NCBI RefSeq assembly: GCF_001665685.1
Contig: NZ_LZTB01000041.1
Span: 1 to 34,974, forward strand
DNA length: 34,974 nt
Reading direction: 5' to 3'
DNA from: Mycobacterium sp. 852013-50091_SCH5140682
Lineage (GTDB): Bacteria; Actinomycetota; Actinomycetes; Mycobacteriales; Mycobacteriaceae
In this document: in pieces, positions 26,085 to 33,515 of the stretch
Layout of the letters: every line of letters starts with the position of its first letter
How positions within the stretch are numbered: the stretch's first letter is position 1
Made by a program: the position numbers and the translations under genes
Notes under the pieces: model-generated
Seen by the model: the letters and a program-made list of their open reading frames with translations, nothing else
The model's database searches: none
Told to the model about the DNA's origin: nothing

Positions 26085-27224
26085 TCAGGCTGAGGGGATG
26101 AGGAGTTGACGCAGGGCATGCCCGGCGGCGAGATCGTCGAGCGCGGCCGCGGCTTCCTCCAGTGGACGGCGGCCGGAGATCATCGAGGCGAGATCGAGGT
26201 TGCCCGCCATCACCTCGTCGACGAGGGCCGGGATGTCGCGCTCGGGTACCGCGGAGCCGTAGTTGGAGCCGAGGATGCGTTGGTCGGCCTCGGCCAGGGC
26301 CAGCGGGTCGAAGCTCGCCCGTTCACCCTGCGGCGGCAGACCGACGATGACGGCCGCGCCGCCGAGACCCAGTGCGGCGATGGCCTGTTCGGTCGTGGCG
26401 ATCTTGCCGATCGCGTCGAACACGTAGTCGTACCCGTCGGCGACGACGTCGCGCAGCGCCGCCACCACATCGTCGGTCGCGGACGCGTCGACGACATCGG
26501 TGGCACCGAGTTTGCGTGCCAGGTCTAGCTTTTCGGCGACGACGTCCACCGCGACGATGCGCGCGGCGCCGGCCAGGCGGGCACCCTGTACGCAGGCCAG
26601 GCCCACGCCGCCACAGCCGATCACGGCTACTGTCGAATCCGGTTCTACCCCAGCGGTATTGCGCACGGCGCCGACGCCGGTCGCGATCGCACAGCCGACG
26701 ATCGCGATGTCTTCCAGCGGCGCGTCCTTGCGCACCTTGACCGCACCGCTGCGTGGGACCACGACCTCTTCGGCGTAGGACGAGACGCCCAGGTAGTGGT
26801 GAATTGTGCCGCGCTCGTTGGACAACCGCGTGGTGCCGTCGTACAGCGTCCCGCCGGTGGCGACGACGGACGCGACCAACGAGCACTGGGCGGGCCGGCC
26901 CGCCAGGCAGGCGCGGCACTCGCCGCAGCCGGGCACCCAGCTCAGCACGACGTGGTCGCCGGGCTCGAGGTCGTCGACGCCTGCGCCGGTGGCGGTGACC
27001 ACCCCAGAGCCTTCGTGCCCGAGCACCACCGGTGCGGGGACGTCCCAAGCGCGGGTGGTGACATGCAGATCGGAGTGGCAGACACCGGCGGCGGCGATCT
27101 TGACGCGGACTTCGCCGGGGCCGGGTGCGGCGAGGTCGACGTCTTCGACGGAGATGCCGCCGTCCCCGTCGAAGACCGCAGCCCTGATTCGCGTGCTGTG
27201 CTGGGTGTCTTGAGCTGCCGACAC
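26085..27224 (-). CDS. zinc-dependent alcohol dehydrogenase (MDR superfamily)
   Basis: 379 residues from the GTG at 27224 (agaaagg six bases upstream); an upstream TTG at 27278 would fall inside the operator-like repeat. Catalytic zinc ligands C49 and H70-E71 (VLGHEGSG); structural zinc cysteines C100, C103, C106, C114. NAD(P) Rossmann motif GCGGVGLACVQGARLAGA. Typical of the class III-like or mycothiol-/NDMA-associated zinc ADHs by length and motifs, but cofactor and substrate cannot be assigned. It heads an operon with the APC permease and is divergent from an XRE-cupin regulator, which probably senses the substrate. Confidence 0.88.
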   Translation of the reverse strand: MSAAQDTQHSTRIRAAVFDGDGGISVEDVDLAAPGPGEVRVKIAAAGVCHSDLHVTTRAWDVPAPVVLGHEGSGVVTATGAGVDDLEPGDHVVLSWVPGCGECRACLAGRPAQCSLVASVVATGGTLYDGTTRLSNERGTIHHYLGVSSYAEEVVVPRSGAVKVRKDAPLEDIAIVGCAIATGVGAVRNTAGVEPDSTVAVIGCGGVGLACVQGARLAGAARIVAVDVVAEKLDLARKLGATDVVDASATDDVVAALRDVVADGYDYVFDAIGKIATTEQAIAALGLGGAAVIVGLPPQGERASFDPLALAEADQRILGSNYGSAVPERDIPALVDEVMAGNLDLASMISGRRPLEEAAAALDDLAAGHALRQLLIPSA

Positions 27225-27277
27225 TACGTGCCTTTCTGGTCTGAGGGGGCCGTCACCACGAGTAGGGTTCAATGCCA

Positions 27278-27299
27278 TAAAACACTGATGGGTGTTTTA
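27278..27299. promoter_or_regulatory. operator candidate between ADH and XRE-cupin regulator
   Basis: Perfect inverted repeat taaaacac (27278-27285) and gtgtttta (27292-27299), spacer tgatgg. It sits between the two divergent start codons, 53 bases from the ADH start and 43 from the regulator start, as expected for shared repression. Confidence 0.65.
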
Positions 27300-27342
27300 C
27301 ACCACTAAACGAACAGGCGTCAACAGCTAGGGGAGGGATTGA

Positions 27343-27936
27343 GTGGCGGATGGTGAGGAGACCGGAATGGGCCGCGCGGGCGCGCGGCTACGGGAATTCC
27401 GCACCCAGCGCAGATTGAGCCTCACCGAGGTGGCAGCTCGGGCCGAGGTGACCAAGGGCTTTCTCAGCCTGGCCGAGCGGGGCATGACCAACGTGTCGGT
27501 GCCGGTGCTCATGCGGATCTGCGATGCGGTGGGCATCGGCATCGGCGATCTCTTCGAGTACCCGGCCGCACCCATCGTGCGCAGCGGCGCGGGGGCGCCC
27601 TTGGAGATGGGCGGCCACGATGTCCGCGAAGAGCTGCTCACCCCGAAAGCCGAGCGGCACGTTCAGGTTATGCACACCGTCATGCGGCCCGGCGGCGGGT
27701 CGGGCGGCGCCTATCGGCTCGATGCCACAACGATTTTCGTGTACGTGCTCAAGGGCGAGCTGAGCATCACCGTCGACGGGCAGACCACGTTGTTGGAGAC
27801 CGGCGACAGCATGACGTTCGGGGCGACCCAGTTGCACGACTGGCACAACCCGACTGACGGCGAGGCCGAGGTGCTGTGGACCATCGCGCCGCCGGTGGGC
27901 GCCGAGGACTTCAGCGCCGCGCTGCGTGGGAGCTGA
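27343..27936 (+). CDS. XRE-family regulator with cupin domain
   Basis: 197 residues; GTG start with gggaggg five bases upstream. HTH_3 at about residues 10-65 (LREFRTQRRLSLTEVAARAEVTKGFLSLAERGMTNVSVPVLMRICDAVG) and a C-terminal cupin (about 95-185, with the GDSMTFGATQLHDWHNPTD histidine-rich end). XRE-cupin proteins sense small molecules and control the adjacent catabolic genes. The divergent ADH-permease operon is the likely target, with the shared inverted repeat as operator. Convergent with gpsA, 3 bases apart. Confidence 0.88.
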   Translation: MADGEETGMGRAGARLREFRTQRRLSLTEVAARAEVTKGFLSLAERGMTNVSVPVLMRICDAVGIGIGDLFEYPAAPIVRSGAGAPLEMGGHDVREELLTPKAERHVQVMHTVMRPGGGSGGAYRLDATTIFVYVLKGELSITVDGQTTLLETGDSMTFGATQLHDWHNPTDGEAEVLWTIAPPVGAEDFSAALRGS

Positions 27937-27939
27937 GGC

Positions 27940-28965
27940 TCAGAACCCTGAGCCGTGAACCTCATGGCCGGGCTTTTCGGCGGCGAGGCCGCGGTAGGCG
28001 TCCTCGACCGTCGCTCCGTGATTGACGACGCGGTCGACCTCGCGGGCGATCGGCATGTTCAGGCCGTACTTCTCGGCGAACTCCATGATCACGCTCGCAG
28101 CCTTGACGCCCTCGGCGACCTGGTTCATCGAGGCGATGATCTCCTCGATCTTCTTGCCCTGGCCCAGCTGCTCGCCGACGTGTCGGTTGCGGCTGCGCTG
28201 CGACGTACACGTGACGATGAGGTCACCCATGCCCGCCAGGCCTGCGAAGGTGTCGCGATGTCCGCCCATGGCCTCACCGAGCTTGGACATCTCCCGGACT
28301 GCCCGGGCCATCACCATGGCCCGGGTGTTCTCCCCGATGCCCAGGGAGTACCCCATGCCGACGGAGATCGCATACACGTTCTTCAGCGCGCCGGCCATCT
28401 CGACCCCGATGACATCGTCGGTCGTGTAGGTGCGGAAACGCTTGGTGCGGAACAGCTTTGCCAAATTCGCCGCTAGGTGCTGATCGGGCATGGCCAGCAC
28501 GGCGGCAGCGGCATAGCCTTCGGCGACCTCGCGCGCGATGTTGGGCCCGGCCAGGATGCCTGCCGGGTGGCCGGGAAGCACCTCGTCGACGATCTGGCTC
28601 ATCCGCATGTTGGTGCCCTGCTCCAGGCCTTTGACCAGAGACACCACCGGAACCCACGGCCGGAGCTCCTTCGCGAGTTCCTGCAGCACACCGCGGAAAC
28701 CGTGTGACGGCACACCCATCACGATGACGTCGGCGCAGTTGGCCGCCTCGGAGAAATCATGGGTTGCGCGAAGGCTTTCCGGCAGTATCACCTCGTCGCC
28801 CAGATACCGCGAGTTGCGGTGATTCTGGTTGATGTCGTCGGCGGTCTCGTCCGAGCGCACCCACTGCAACGTCGGGCCCCGCCTCGCGCAGATCGAGGCC
28901 ACCGTGGTGCCCCACGAGCCTCCACCGAGGACGACGACGTTCGGTTCGCGTTGCGCTGGTGCCAT
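27940..28965 (-). CDS. gpsA: glycerol-3-phosphate dehydrogenase [NAD(P)+] GpsA
   Basis: 341 residues from the ATG at 28965. Nucleotide motif GGGSWGTTVASICARRG (14-30), the substrate loop VMGVPSHGFRGVL, KGLEQGTNMRMSQI, the active-site lysine region VEMAGALKNVYAI, and the C-terminal GLAGMGDLIVTCTSQRSRNRHVG. It reduces dihydroxyacetone phosphate to sn-glycerol-3-phosphate for phospholipid synthesis. Same length and location as Rv0564c (gpdA1) of M. tuberculosis. Confidence 0.96.
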   Translation of the reverse strand: MAPAQREPNVVVLGGGSWGTTVASICARRGPTLQWVRSDETADDINQNHRNSRYLGDEVILPESLRATHDFSEAANCADVIVMGVPSHGFRGVLQELAKELRPWVPVVSLVKGLEQGTNMRMSQIVDEVLPGHPAGILAGPNIAREVAEGYAAAAVLAMPDQHLAANLAKLFRTKRFRTYTTDDVIGVEMAGALKNVYAISVGMGYSLGIGENTRAMVMARAVREMSKLGEAMGGHRDTFAGLAGMGDLIVTCTSQRSRNRHVGEQLGQGKKIEEIIASMNQVAEGVKAASVIMEFAEKYGLNMPIAREVDRVVNHGATVEDAYRGLAAEKPGHEVHGSGF

Positions 28966-29017
28966 GGCGATCAGACTAGGTGCGCAGCGGCGGCCTGGGA
29001 TGCGATTTGGTTGCTGC

Positions 29018-30232
29018 CTACGCGGGTCCCTGGTTCTGAGCCCGCAGAGAGCGAGCTCCCATGACGGCCGCGGTGAGACAGGCCAGCGCGACGGCCGCGG
29101 CGAACCAGGGGAACACCGTGGCCAGGTCCCAGCGGGTGGCCGCCCAGCCGGCGAGTAGCGTCGGCACCGCCATCGCGGTGTAGGCCAGGACGTAGAACGC
29201 CGACATGGTCTCGCCGCGCTGGTCGGCGGGCACCACATGGGACAGGTGACGCAGTGAGCCGCCGAACCCGAGCCCGAACGTCGCGCCCAGCAGCGCGGCG
29301 GCCACGAACACCAGCGGCCAGGAGTGGGTCAGCAGCACCGGCACGGTCAACACCAAGCTGACGGCCATGCCGACGTCGCCGGCGATCGCCGCGCGGTGTG
29401 CTGGGATGCGGGTCGCTGCCAGTTGTGCGATCGCGGCGGCGAACGCCGTGACACCGACGACCCCGCCGCCGAACAGCAGATTGTCGATGTGGGTCTGGTG
29501 CGCCGCCAGCGACGGGTACAGCGACAGCAGCACTCCCAGCACCGACCAGGATGCCATCGCGCCGATCGCCGAGAACCAGAAGTCGGACCGGATGTCCTGA
29601 GCCACTGCGGGTTTGGAGATGCGGATCGGGCCGGACTGACGCACGGTGTGCGTTTCGCGCAAGGCCACCACGCCGACGCCGAGGATGGCGCACAACACCG
29701 CGACGACGGCGTAGGGCGTGCGCAGCGGATGCGGGGCGTACTGGGCCAGTAGCGCGGAGCCGACGATCGCGACGGTCATCCCGATGTTGAACGCGACGCC
29801 GCTGAGTTGTCCGGATCGCACGCCGTGTTGTGGCCGCAGGTCGAGCAGGGCGGCCGCGGCGACCACGACGATGGAGCCCACCGCGGCGCCATGGATGGCC
29901 CGCGCCACGAGTAGCAGCGTCATGTTGTCGGCCACCAGGAAGACGCCGAGACCCGCGATCATCGCGACGAGCGCGCCCAGCAGCACGGGTTTACGGCCGA
30001 CGACATCGGAGATCCGGCCCGAGATCAACACGGCGGCCAAGGCGGCGACCGCGTACACCGCGAACACGATGGTGGTGGCCAGCGGCGTCAGGTGCCAGAC
30101 CGTCTCGTAGAGCCCGTACAGCGGAGCAGGTAGGCCGGACACCCCGAGCGCGACACCGCACAAGACCAGCAGGAGCGGGTATGCCCACCGCTGAGCGTCG
30201 CTGCCGACCGCGCGGTCTGCTTCCTGCGTCAC
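29018..30232 (-). CDS. MFS transporter (drug/sugar efflux type)
   Basis: 404 residues from the GTG at 30232, with gggag five bases upstream; upstream in-frame codons to 30304 run through the operator-like repeat and are not favoured. About twelve membrane helices; the loop 2-3 motif GRISDVVGRKPVLLGAL is the MFS motif A (G-x-L-x-D-x-x-G-R-x-x). The rest (VARAIHGAAVGS, LGATFGLGFGGSLR) agrees with the MFS_1 family. Substrate unknown. Divergent from a small HTH regulator with an imperfect 17-bp inverted repeat between, so the transporter is likely under its control. Confidence 0.88.
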   Translation of the reverse strand: MTQEADRAVGSDAQRWAYPLLLVLCGVALGVSGLPAPLYGLYETVWHLTPLATTIVFAVYAVAALAAVLISGRISDVVGRKPVLLGALVAMIAGLGVFLVADNMTLLLVARAIHGAAVGSIVVVAAAALLDLRPQHGVRSGQLSGVAFNIGMTVAIVGSALLAQYAPHPLRTPYAVVAVLCAILGVGVVALRETHTVRQSGPIRISKPAVAQDIRSDFWFSAIGAMASWSVLGVLLSLYPSLAAHQTHIDNLLFGGGVVGVTAFAAAIAQLAATRIPAHRAAIAGDVGMAVSLVLTVPVLLTHSWPLVFVAAALLGATFGLGFGGSLRHLSHVVPADQRGETMSAFYVLAYTAMAVPTLLAGWAATRWDLATVFPWFAAAVALACLTAAVMGARSLRAQNQGPA

Positions 30233-30252
30233 CAGGACTCCCGTGAGGTAGG

Positions 30253-30305
30253 TTTGATGTTCATCGAACTTCGACGAGGCTACCCGGGGTTCGATGATGA
30301 TCAAA
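30253..30305. promoter_or_regulatory. imperfect inverted repeat between MFS and HTH genes
   Basis: Arms at 30253-30269 (tttgatgttcatcgaac) and 30289-30305 (gttcgatgatgatcaaa) match at 15 of 17 positions around a 19-base loop. They are 21 bases from the MFS start and 30 bases from the regulator start. Could be two half-sites for the regulator. A smaller palindrome tcgaa-c-ttcga sits at 30264-30274. Confidence 0.6.
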
Positions 30306-30334
30306 CTTATTTATCGGGTGATGGAGGACACAGC

Positions 30335-30670
30335 ATGGTTCAGGCGCAGTTGGCCGAACCGGTCCGGCACCCTGTCGCGCCCCTCCGGCAGGTGCTGTGC
30401 GCACTGCAGGACCCCGTGCGGTTGGAGATGGTGCGCCGGCTACACAACGCCGGGCGTCCGGTGAAGTGTGCGGAGCTCTACGACGGCATCAACAAGTCCA
30501 CGGCCACGCATCACTTCAACATCCTGCGCGACGCAGGCATCATCGAGCGCCAGCCCGTCGAGGGTCACACGCATCAGCGCCTGCGCATCGACGACGTCGA
30601 CGCCGCGATTCCCGGCCTGCTGGGTTCGGTTGTGGCACAAGCGAACCGCGAATCCGAGGCGCTCGGCTGA
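30335..30670 (+). CDS. small ArsR-like HTH transcriptional regulator
   Basis: 111 residues; ATG at 30335 with ggagg seven bases upstream. Winged helix-turn-helix: QDPVRLEMVRRLHNAGRPVKCAELYDGINKSTATHHFNILRDAGIIERQPVEGHTHQRLR. The KSTATHHFNILRDAG helix is the ArsR-type recognition helix. It has one cysteine (C53-like position in VKCAEL) and a C-terminal region without known ligands. It is divergent from the MFS gene, which it likely represses. The start at 30254 would read through the operator and is rejected. Confidence 0.85.
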   Translation: MVQAQLAEPVRHPVAPLRQVLCALQDPVRLEMVRRLHNAGRPVKCAELYDGINKSTATHHFNILRDAGIIERQPVEGHTHQRLRIDDVDAAIPGLLGSVVAQANRESEALG

Positions 30671-30710
30671 TCGCATGGGGCGTGGGCCAGTGGCGCACGC
30701 CGGTCCCCCT

Positions 30711-30751
30711 GCACCGCGACCGTGCGTGTCTGCTGCCCGGCACGCCGTGAA
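30711..30751 (+). repeat. dispersed GC-rich palindromic repeat, copy 3 (degenerate)
   Basis: gcaccgcgaccgtgcgtgt, then ctgctgcccggcacgccg, matching copies 1 and 2 with scattered changes; the closing arm after 30760 (gcgtgcacgctcg) is recognisable but decayed. It lies in the gap after the HTH regulator gene. Confidence 0.65.
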
Positions 30752-30825
30752 CCGCTGGCACTGCGTGCACGCTCGTCACGGCTGAGCGGCGGGTCTGCTG
30801 CTGAGCACTCGACTAGCACCACATC

Positions 30826-30880
30826 GAGTCTGCGGTGAGGGCGCACAACACCGAGAGGCGAACGCCCTCAGCGCAGACTC
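30826..30880. terminator. large hairpin between convergent HTH regulator and yajQ
   Basis: Arms of 18 bp: gagtctgcggtgagggcg (30826-30843) and cgccctcagcgcagactc (30863-30880), one mismatch. Placed between convergent genes, 11 bases after the yajQ stop. Very stable, although no T run follows on either strand; a bidirectional terminator is likely. Confidence 0.65.
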
Positions 30881-30891
30881 AACGCGTCATC

Positions 30892-31383
30892 TCAGCGGTA
30901 GTTGACGAACTGCAGCGCCACGTCGAGGTCGGAACCCTTCAGCAGGGCAATGACGGCCTGCAGGTCGTCGCGCTTCTTCGAGCTGACCCGGATCTCGTCG
31001 CCCTGGATCTGGGCCTTCACGCCCTTGGGGCCCTCATCACGGATGATCTTCGTGATCTTCTTGGCCTGCTCGGTGCTGATGCCCTGTTTGATGTCGCCGG
31101 ACACCTTGTACGTCTTGCCGCTGGCCTGCGGGTCGCCCGCGTCGAAGGCCTTCATCGAGATGTCCCGGCGAACCAGTTTCTCCTTGAACACATCGACGGC
31201 GGCCTTGACGCGCTCCTCGGTGCTGGACGTGAGTTCGATCACCTCCTCGCCCTTCCAGGCGATGGTGGTGTCGGTACCGCGGAAGTCGAACCGGGTCGCC
31301 AGCTCCTTCGCGGCCTGGTTGAGTGCGTTGTCGACCTCCTGGCGATCGACCTTGCTGACGACGTCGAAGCTGGAATCCGCCAT
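30892..31383 (-). CDS. yajQ: YajQ family nucleotide-binding protein
   Basis: 163 residues; ATG at 31383 with aggagagg upstream. Whole protein is the YajQ (UPF0234) fold: [37 protein letters not shown], and [25 protein letters not shown] at the end. YajQ proteins bind nucleotides, and in Xanthomonas a relative is a cyclic-di-GMP effector. Same length as Rv0566c. Role in mycobacteria is unknown. Divergent from the tRNA-Tyr gene. Confidence 0.95.
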   Translation of the reverse strand: MADSSFDVVSKVDRQEVDNALNQAAKELATRFDFRGTDTTIAWKGEEVIELTSSTEERVKAAVDVFKEKLVRRDISMKAFDAGDPQASGKTYKVSGDIKQGISTEQAKKITKIIRDEGPKGVKAQIQGDEIRVSSKKRDDLQAVIALLKGSDLDVALQFVNYR

Positions 31384-31429
31384 TGGAACGCCTCTCCTCT
31401 CCCTCTGCGTGTGCTGCCGGTTTGTAACT

Positions 31430-31458
31430 TTGGTACATCCTCGTTGTACCCTGCTAGT
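31430..31458 (+). promoter_or_regulatory. putative tRNA-Tyr promoter
   Basis: ttggta (31430-31435), 17 bases, gctagt (31453-31458), about 36 bases before the tRNA. A short inverted repeat ggtaca/tgtacc (31432-31450) overlaps it. Weak matches to consensus. Confidence 0.35.
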
Positions 31459-31493
31459 CGCACCAAACCGGAGACGGGGCGGATGCGAAACAA

Positions 31494-31576
31494 GGCAGGT
31501 TGCCCGAGCGGCCAATGGGAGCGGACTGTAAATCCGTCGGCTTACGCCTACAGTGGTTCGAATCCACTACCTGCCA
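31494..31576 (+). tRNA. tRNA-Tyr (GTA anticodon)
   Basis: 83 bases. Acceptor ggcaggt pairs with acctgcc at the end; discriminator a (31576); no encoded CCA. Anticodon gta at 31528-31530 in the loop ctgtaaa. A long variable arm (class II) follows, as in bacterial tRNA-Tyr; T-loop gttcgaatc. The prophage-like genes begin immediately after it, so its 3' half is probably the attachment core (attL). Confidence 0.97.
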
Positions 31577-31577
31577 C
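31540..31577. other. likely attL core within the tRNA-Tyr 3' end
   Basis: The tRNA gene is whole, and an integrase gene points towards it from 40 bases away. Tyrosine integrases often insert at the 3' end of a tRNA and replace it with an identical phage-borne copy. The exact core cannot be set because the other junction lies outside the window. Confidence 0.5.
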
Positions 31578-31583
31578 ACTGAT

Positions 31584-31607
31584 CAGGCCCCCTTTCGAGG
31601 GGGCCTG
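31584..31607. terminator. hairpin terminator between tRNA-Tyr and integrase
   Basis: caggccccc (31584-31592) pairs with gggggcctg (31599-31607), loop tttcga. It would end tRNA transcription and, read on the minus strand, the integrase transcript. Followed by only a short T-rich stretch (gtttct). Confidence 0.8.
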
Positions 31608-31615
31608 ACGTGTTT

Positions 31616-32818
31616 CTAGGACCCAGAATTGTGACGGTTTGTGACAACCCGCGTGAAACTCTGCGCCGCGATCGCCAGAGCCTCGGGCTTCGGGTTCACA
31701 TAGGTCTGCAGCGTGAACGCCTTCGAAGCGTGGCCAAGCCATGCCGAGATGAGCGCGGTAGGCACCCCGCGAAGGTGCATCAGCGTGCCGCAGGTATGGC
31801 GGGCATCGTGCAATCGGACATGCCGAACCCCCGCGGCCTGAAGCATTCGGGCCCAACGGTTCTCGATCGCGTTCGGCGTCAGTGCCCGGCCGCCCTCGTT
31901 CACGACCACATAGCCGCTCGCCTCGTACTCTTCGCCCAACCGGAGTTGGTCGGCGGCCTGCGTCTTGCGCGCCGCCTTGAAGGCCGCGTACAGGTCATCC
32001 GGCAGCGGCAGCTCCCGCCGGCTGGCCCGCGACTTTGGCGCCTTCTCGATGCTCTTCTTGCCGCGCTGCAGTCGGGTGTTGACCACCGCAACGGTTTTCG
32101 CTTCTAGATTCACGTCGCTCCATCGCAGACCGCTGATCTCGGCGAGCCGGAACCCGGCCAAGGCGAGCTCCCAGGCGATGGCGTAGCGGTTGCCCGCGAT
32201 GTGCGCCAGCAGCTTCTCCACCTCCGCCTCTGTGAGGGGGTCGGGCGGAGCTGGGTCGGCCTCGATGCGGTCCACCAGGGCGGCGACGTTGCGCACCGTG
32301 TGGCCCTGCTTCTGCTCGGACTCGAGCATCGAGACCAACAGGCCGAGCATGTAATTGACCGAGCGCGGCGACCACGGCTTGCGGGGTTTCCCGGTGGGCG
32401 CCGGCAGTCCGCCCTCCCTCAGCGCCGTCACGAGGTCGTCAATGTGCCGCTTGGTGAGCTTCTGCACCTCGACGTCGCCGAGCTGGTCGATCACCACCGA
32501 CAGCTTCTCGGCGTACCCGTCGACCGTGGACTCTGCTCGGTCGGCCGCGCGCTTCCCGGCCAGCCAGTCATCACACGCTTCGCTCACGGTCCGTTGTGTC
32601 GGCTGCACATACGTGCCCCTGGCGACGTCCCCACGGATCTGGTCGAGGGCGTCACGGGCCTGGGCTTCGGTGGGGTATCGCTTGCGGAAGCGCTTGCGCT
32701 TCCCGTCGATGACACCGACGTCGACGGTGAGCTGGTACCGCACGACCGGCCGGCCGCCGCGGCGCGATTCCAATTCGACGCGCTTGATCTGTGGTGGCAG
32801 CTGCCGACGTTCAGCCAT
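31616..32818 (-). CDS. int: tyrosine-family phage integrase
   Basis: 400 residues. N-terminal arm-binding region (1-75, basic, GKRKRFRKRYPTEAQA), SAM-like core-binding domain (about 76-185), catalytic domain (190-390). Catalytic residues visible: R224 (AGFRLAEIS), H337 and R340 (LHDARHT), H363 (LGH) and the nucleophile Y373 (QTYVNP); K262 is a plausible beta-hairpin lysine. It catalyses site-specific recombination between attP and attB, probably at the adjacent tRNA-Tyr. The start overlaps the end of the DUF3263 gene by 8 bases, so the two are translationally coupled. Confidence 0.95.
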   Translation of the reverse strand: MAERRQLPPQIKRVELESRRGGRPVVRYQLTVDVGVIDGKRKRFRKRYPTEAQARDALDQIRGDVARGTYVQPTQRTVSEACDDWLAGKRAADRAESTVDGYAEKLSVVIDQLGDVEVQKLTKRHIDDLVTALREGGLPAPTGKPRKPWSPRSVNYMLGLLVSMLESEQKQGHTVRNVAALVDRIEADPAPPDPLTEAEVEKLLAHIAGNRYAIAWELALAGFRLAEISGLRWSDVNLEAKTVAVVNTRLQRGKKSIEKAPKSRASRRELPLPDDLYAAFKAARKTQAADQLRLGEEYEASGYVVVNEGGRALTPNAIENRWARMLQAAGVRHVRLHDARHTCGTLMHLRGVPTALISAWLGHASKAFTLQTYVNPKPEALAIAAQSFTRVVTNRHNSGS

Positions 32819-33044
32819 CGACGCATCCTTTCGCTCGGATCCGTCGGAGACGGTTCACAGTGACGGGGTCGTGATCCAGTGCCGCCGCGGTGTCGAGCAG
32901 CCGATTGAGCCGCTGGTAGTAGCGCACGGGACTGAGACCGACGCATTCGACGATCGCTATCTCTTTGCCGCCCGGCGTCGACCACCACTCGCGCTCCACG
33001 TCGAGCATCGCGCGGTCCTGGTCGGTCAGGGAATCCATAGCCAT
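32811..33044 (-). CDS. DUF3263 family small protein
   Basis: 77 residues; ATG at 33044 with ggag four bases upstream; a second ATG at 33038. Pattern LTDQDRAMLDVEREWWSTPGGKEIAIVECVGLSPVRYYQRLNRLLDTAAAL matches DUF3263, an actinobacterial family found in chromosomes and phages; it looks like a helix-turn-helix with the second half (SPVRYYQRLNRLL) as recognition helix. An excisionase or transcription-factor role is possible but unproven. It overlaps the ImmA-like gene upstream (19 bases) and the integrase downstream (8 bases). Confidence 0.85.
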   Translation of the reverse strand: MAMDSLTDQDRAMLDVEREWWSTPGGKEIAIVECVGLSPVRYYQRLNRLLDTAAALDHDPVTVNRLRRIRAKGCVDG

Positions 33045-33451
33045 TCGTCTCCAAACTCGCGTTCAAGCTCGGCGGTCTCGTCGGGGTTGAGGTTGGACAG
33101 TCGGACCTCGACGGTGTGCCGGTCGACCCACAGTTCCTCTGCGAGGGCATCGGGGTCTCGAGTCGATCGCAGGGCGCGAGCCAGGTCAGCTATCGCGATG
33201 AGCCGACGCGCGGCGAGTTCATCGACAATCCGTTCTTCCCGGTCGCGGTACTGGGGGGAGGGGAGCCCGCGTTGTAGGTGCTGCAGTTCGTGGGTCAGCA
33301 CCGAGCGCCGTTCGGCTTGGTTCAGGGTCGAACACAGCCAGATGGTGTTGTCGCGCCAGATGCCCGCAACCCGCTTCGGGAGACGGTGCTCGCAACTCAC
33401 GACGATGTGCGGGTAGTGCTCGCCTACCCAACGCCACGGGTTCCAGGACAT
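33026..33451 (-). CDS. ImmA/IrrE-like metallopeptidase
   Basis: 141 residues. Zincin motif H54-E55-L-Q-H58 (LTHELQHLQRG) with acidic residues further on (REERIVDELAARRLI) as the third ligand. This is the IrrE/ImmA fold, which in Bacillus ICEBs1 cleaves the repressor ImmR and in Deinococcus cleaves DdrO, switching on the element or the DNA-damage response. The likely target here is the repressor encoded 64 bases upstream. C-terminal residues 90-130 (LWVDRHTVEVRLSNLNPDE) form a helical cap. It is in one overlapping cluster with DUF3263 and integrase. Confidence 0.85.
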   Translation of the reverse strand: MSWNPWRWVGEHYPHIVVSCEHRLPKRVAGIWRDNTIWLCSTLNQAERRSVLTHELQHLQRGLPSPQYRDREERIVDELAARRLIAIADLARALRSTRDPDALAEELWVDRHTVEVRLSNLNPDETAELEREFGDEWLWIP

Positions 33452-33515
33452 TCACAGGAATCTAGGTTCGGGGTCCGACAAAAGTGTCGCTGACCAGGAA
33501 CTACACCGATGGTAT

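Noticed and set aside
31497..31577. tRNA disrupted by the prophage
   Set aside because: Acceptor, anticodon and T arms all pair, so the tRNA remains functional after integration.
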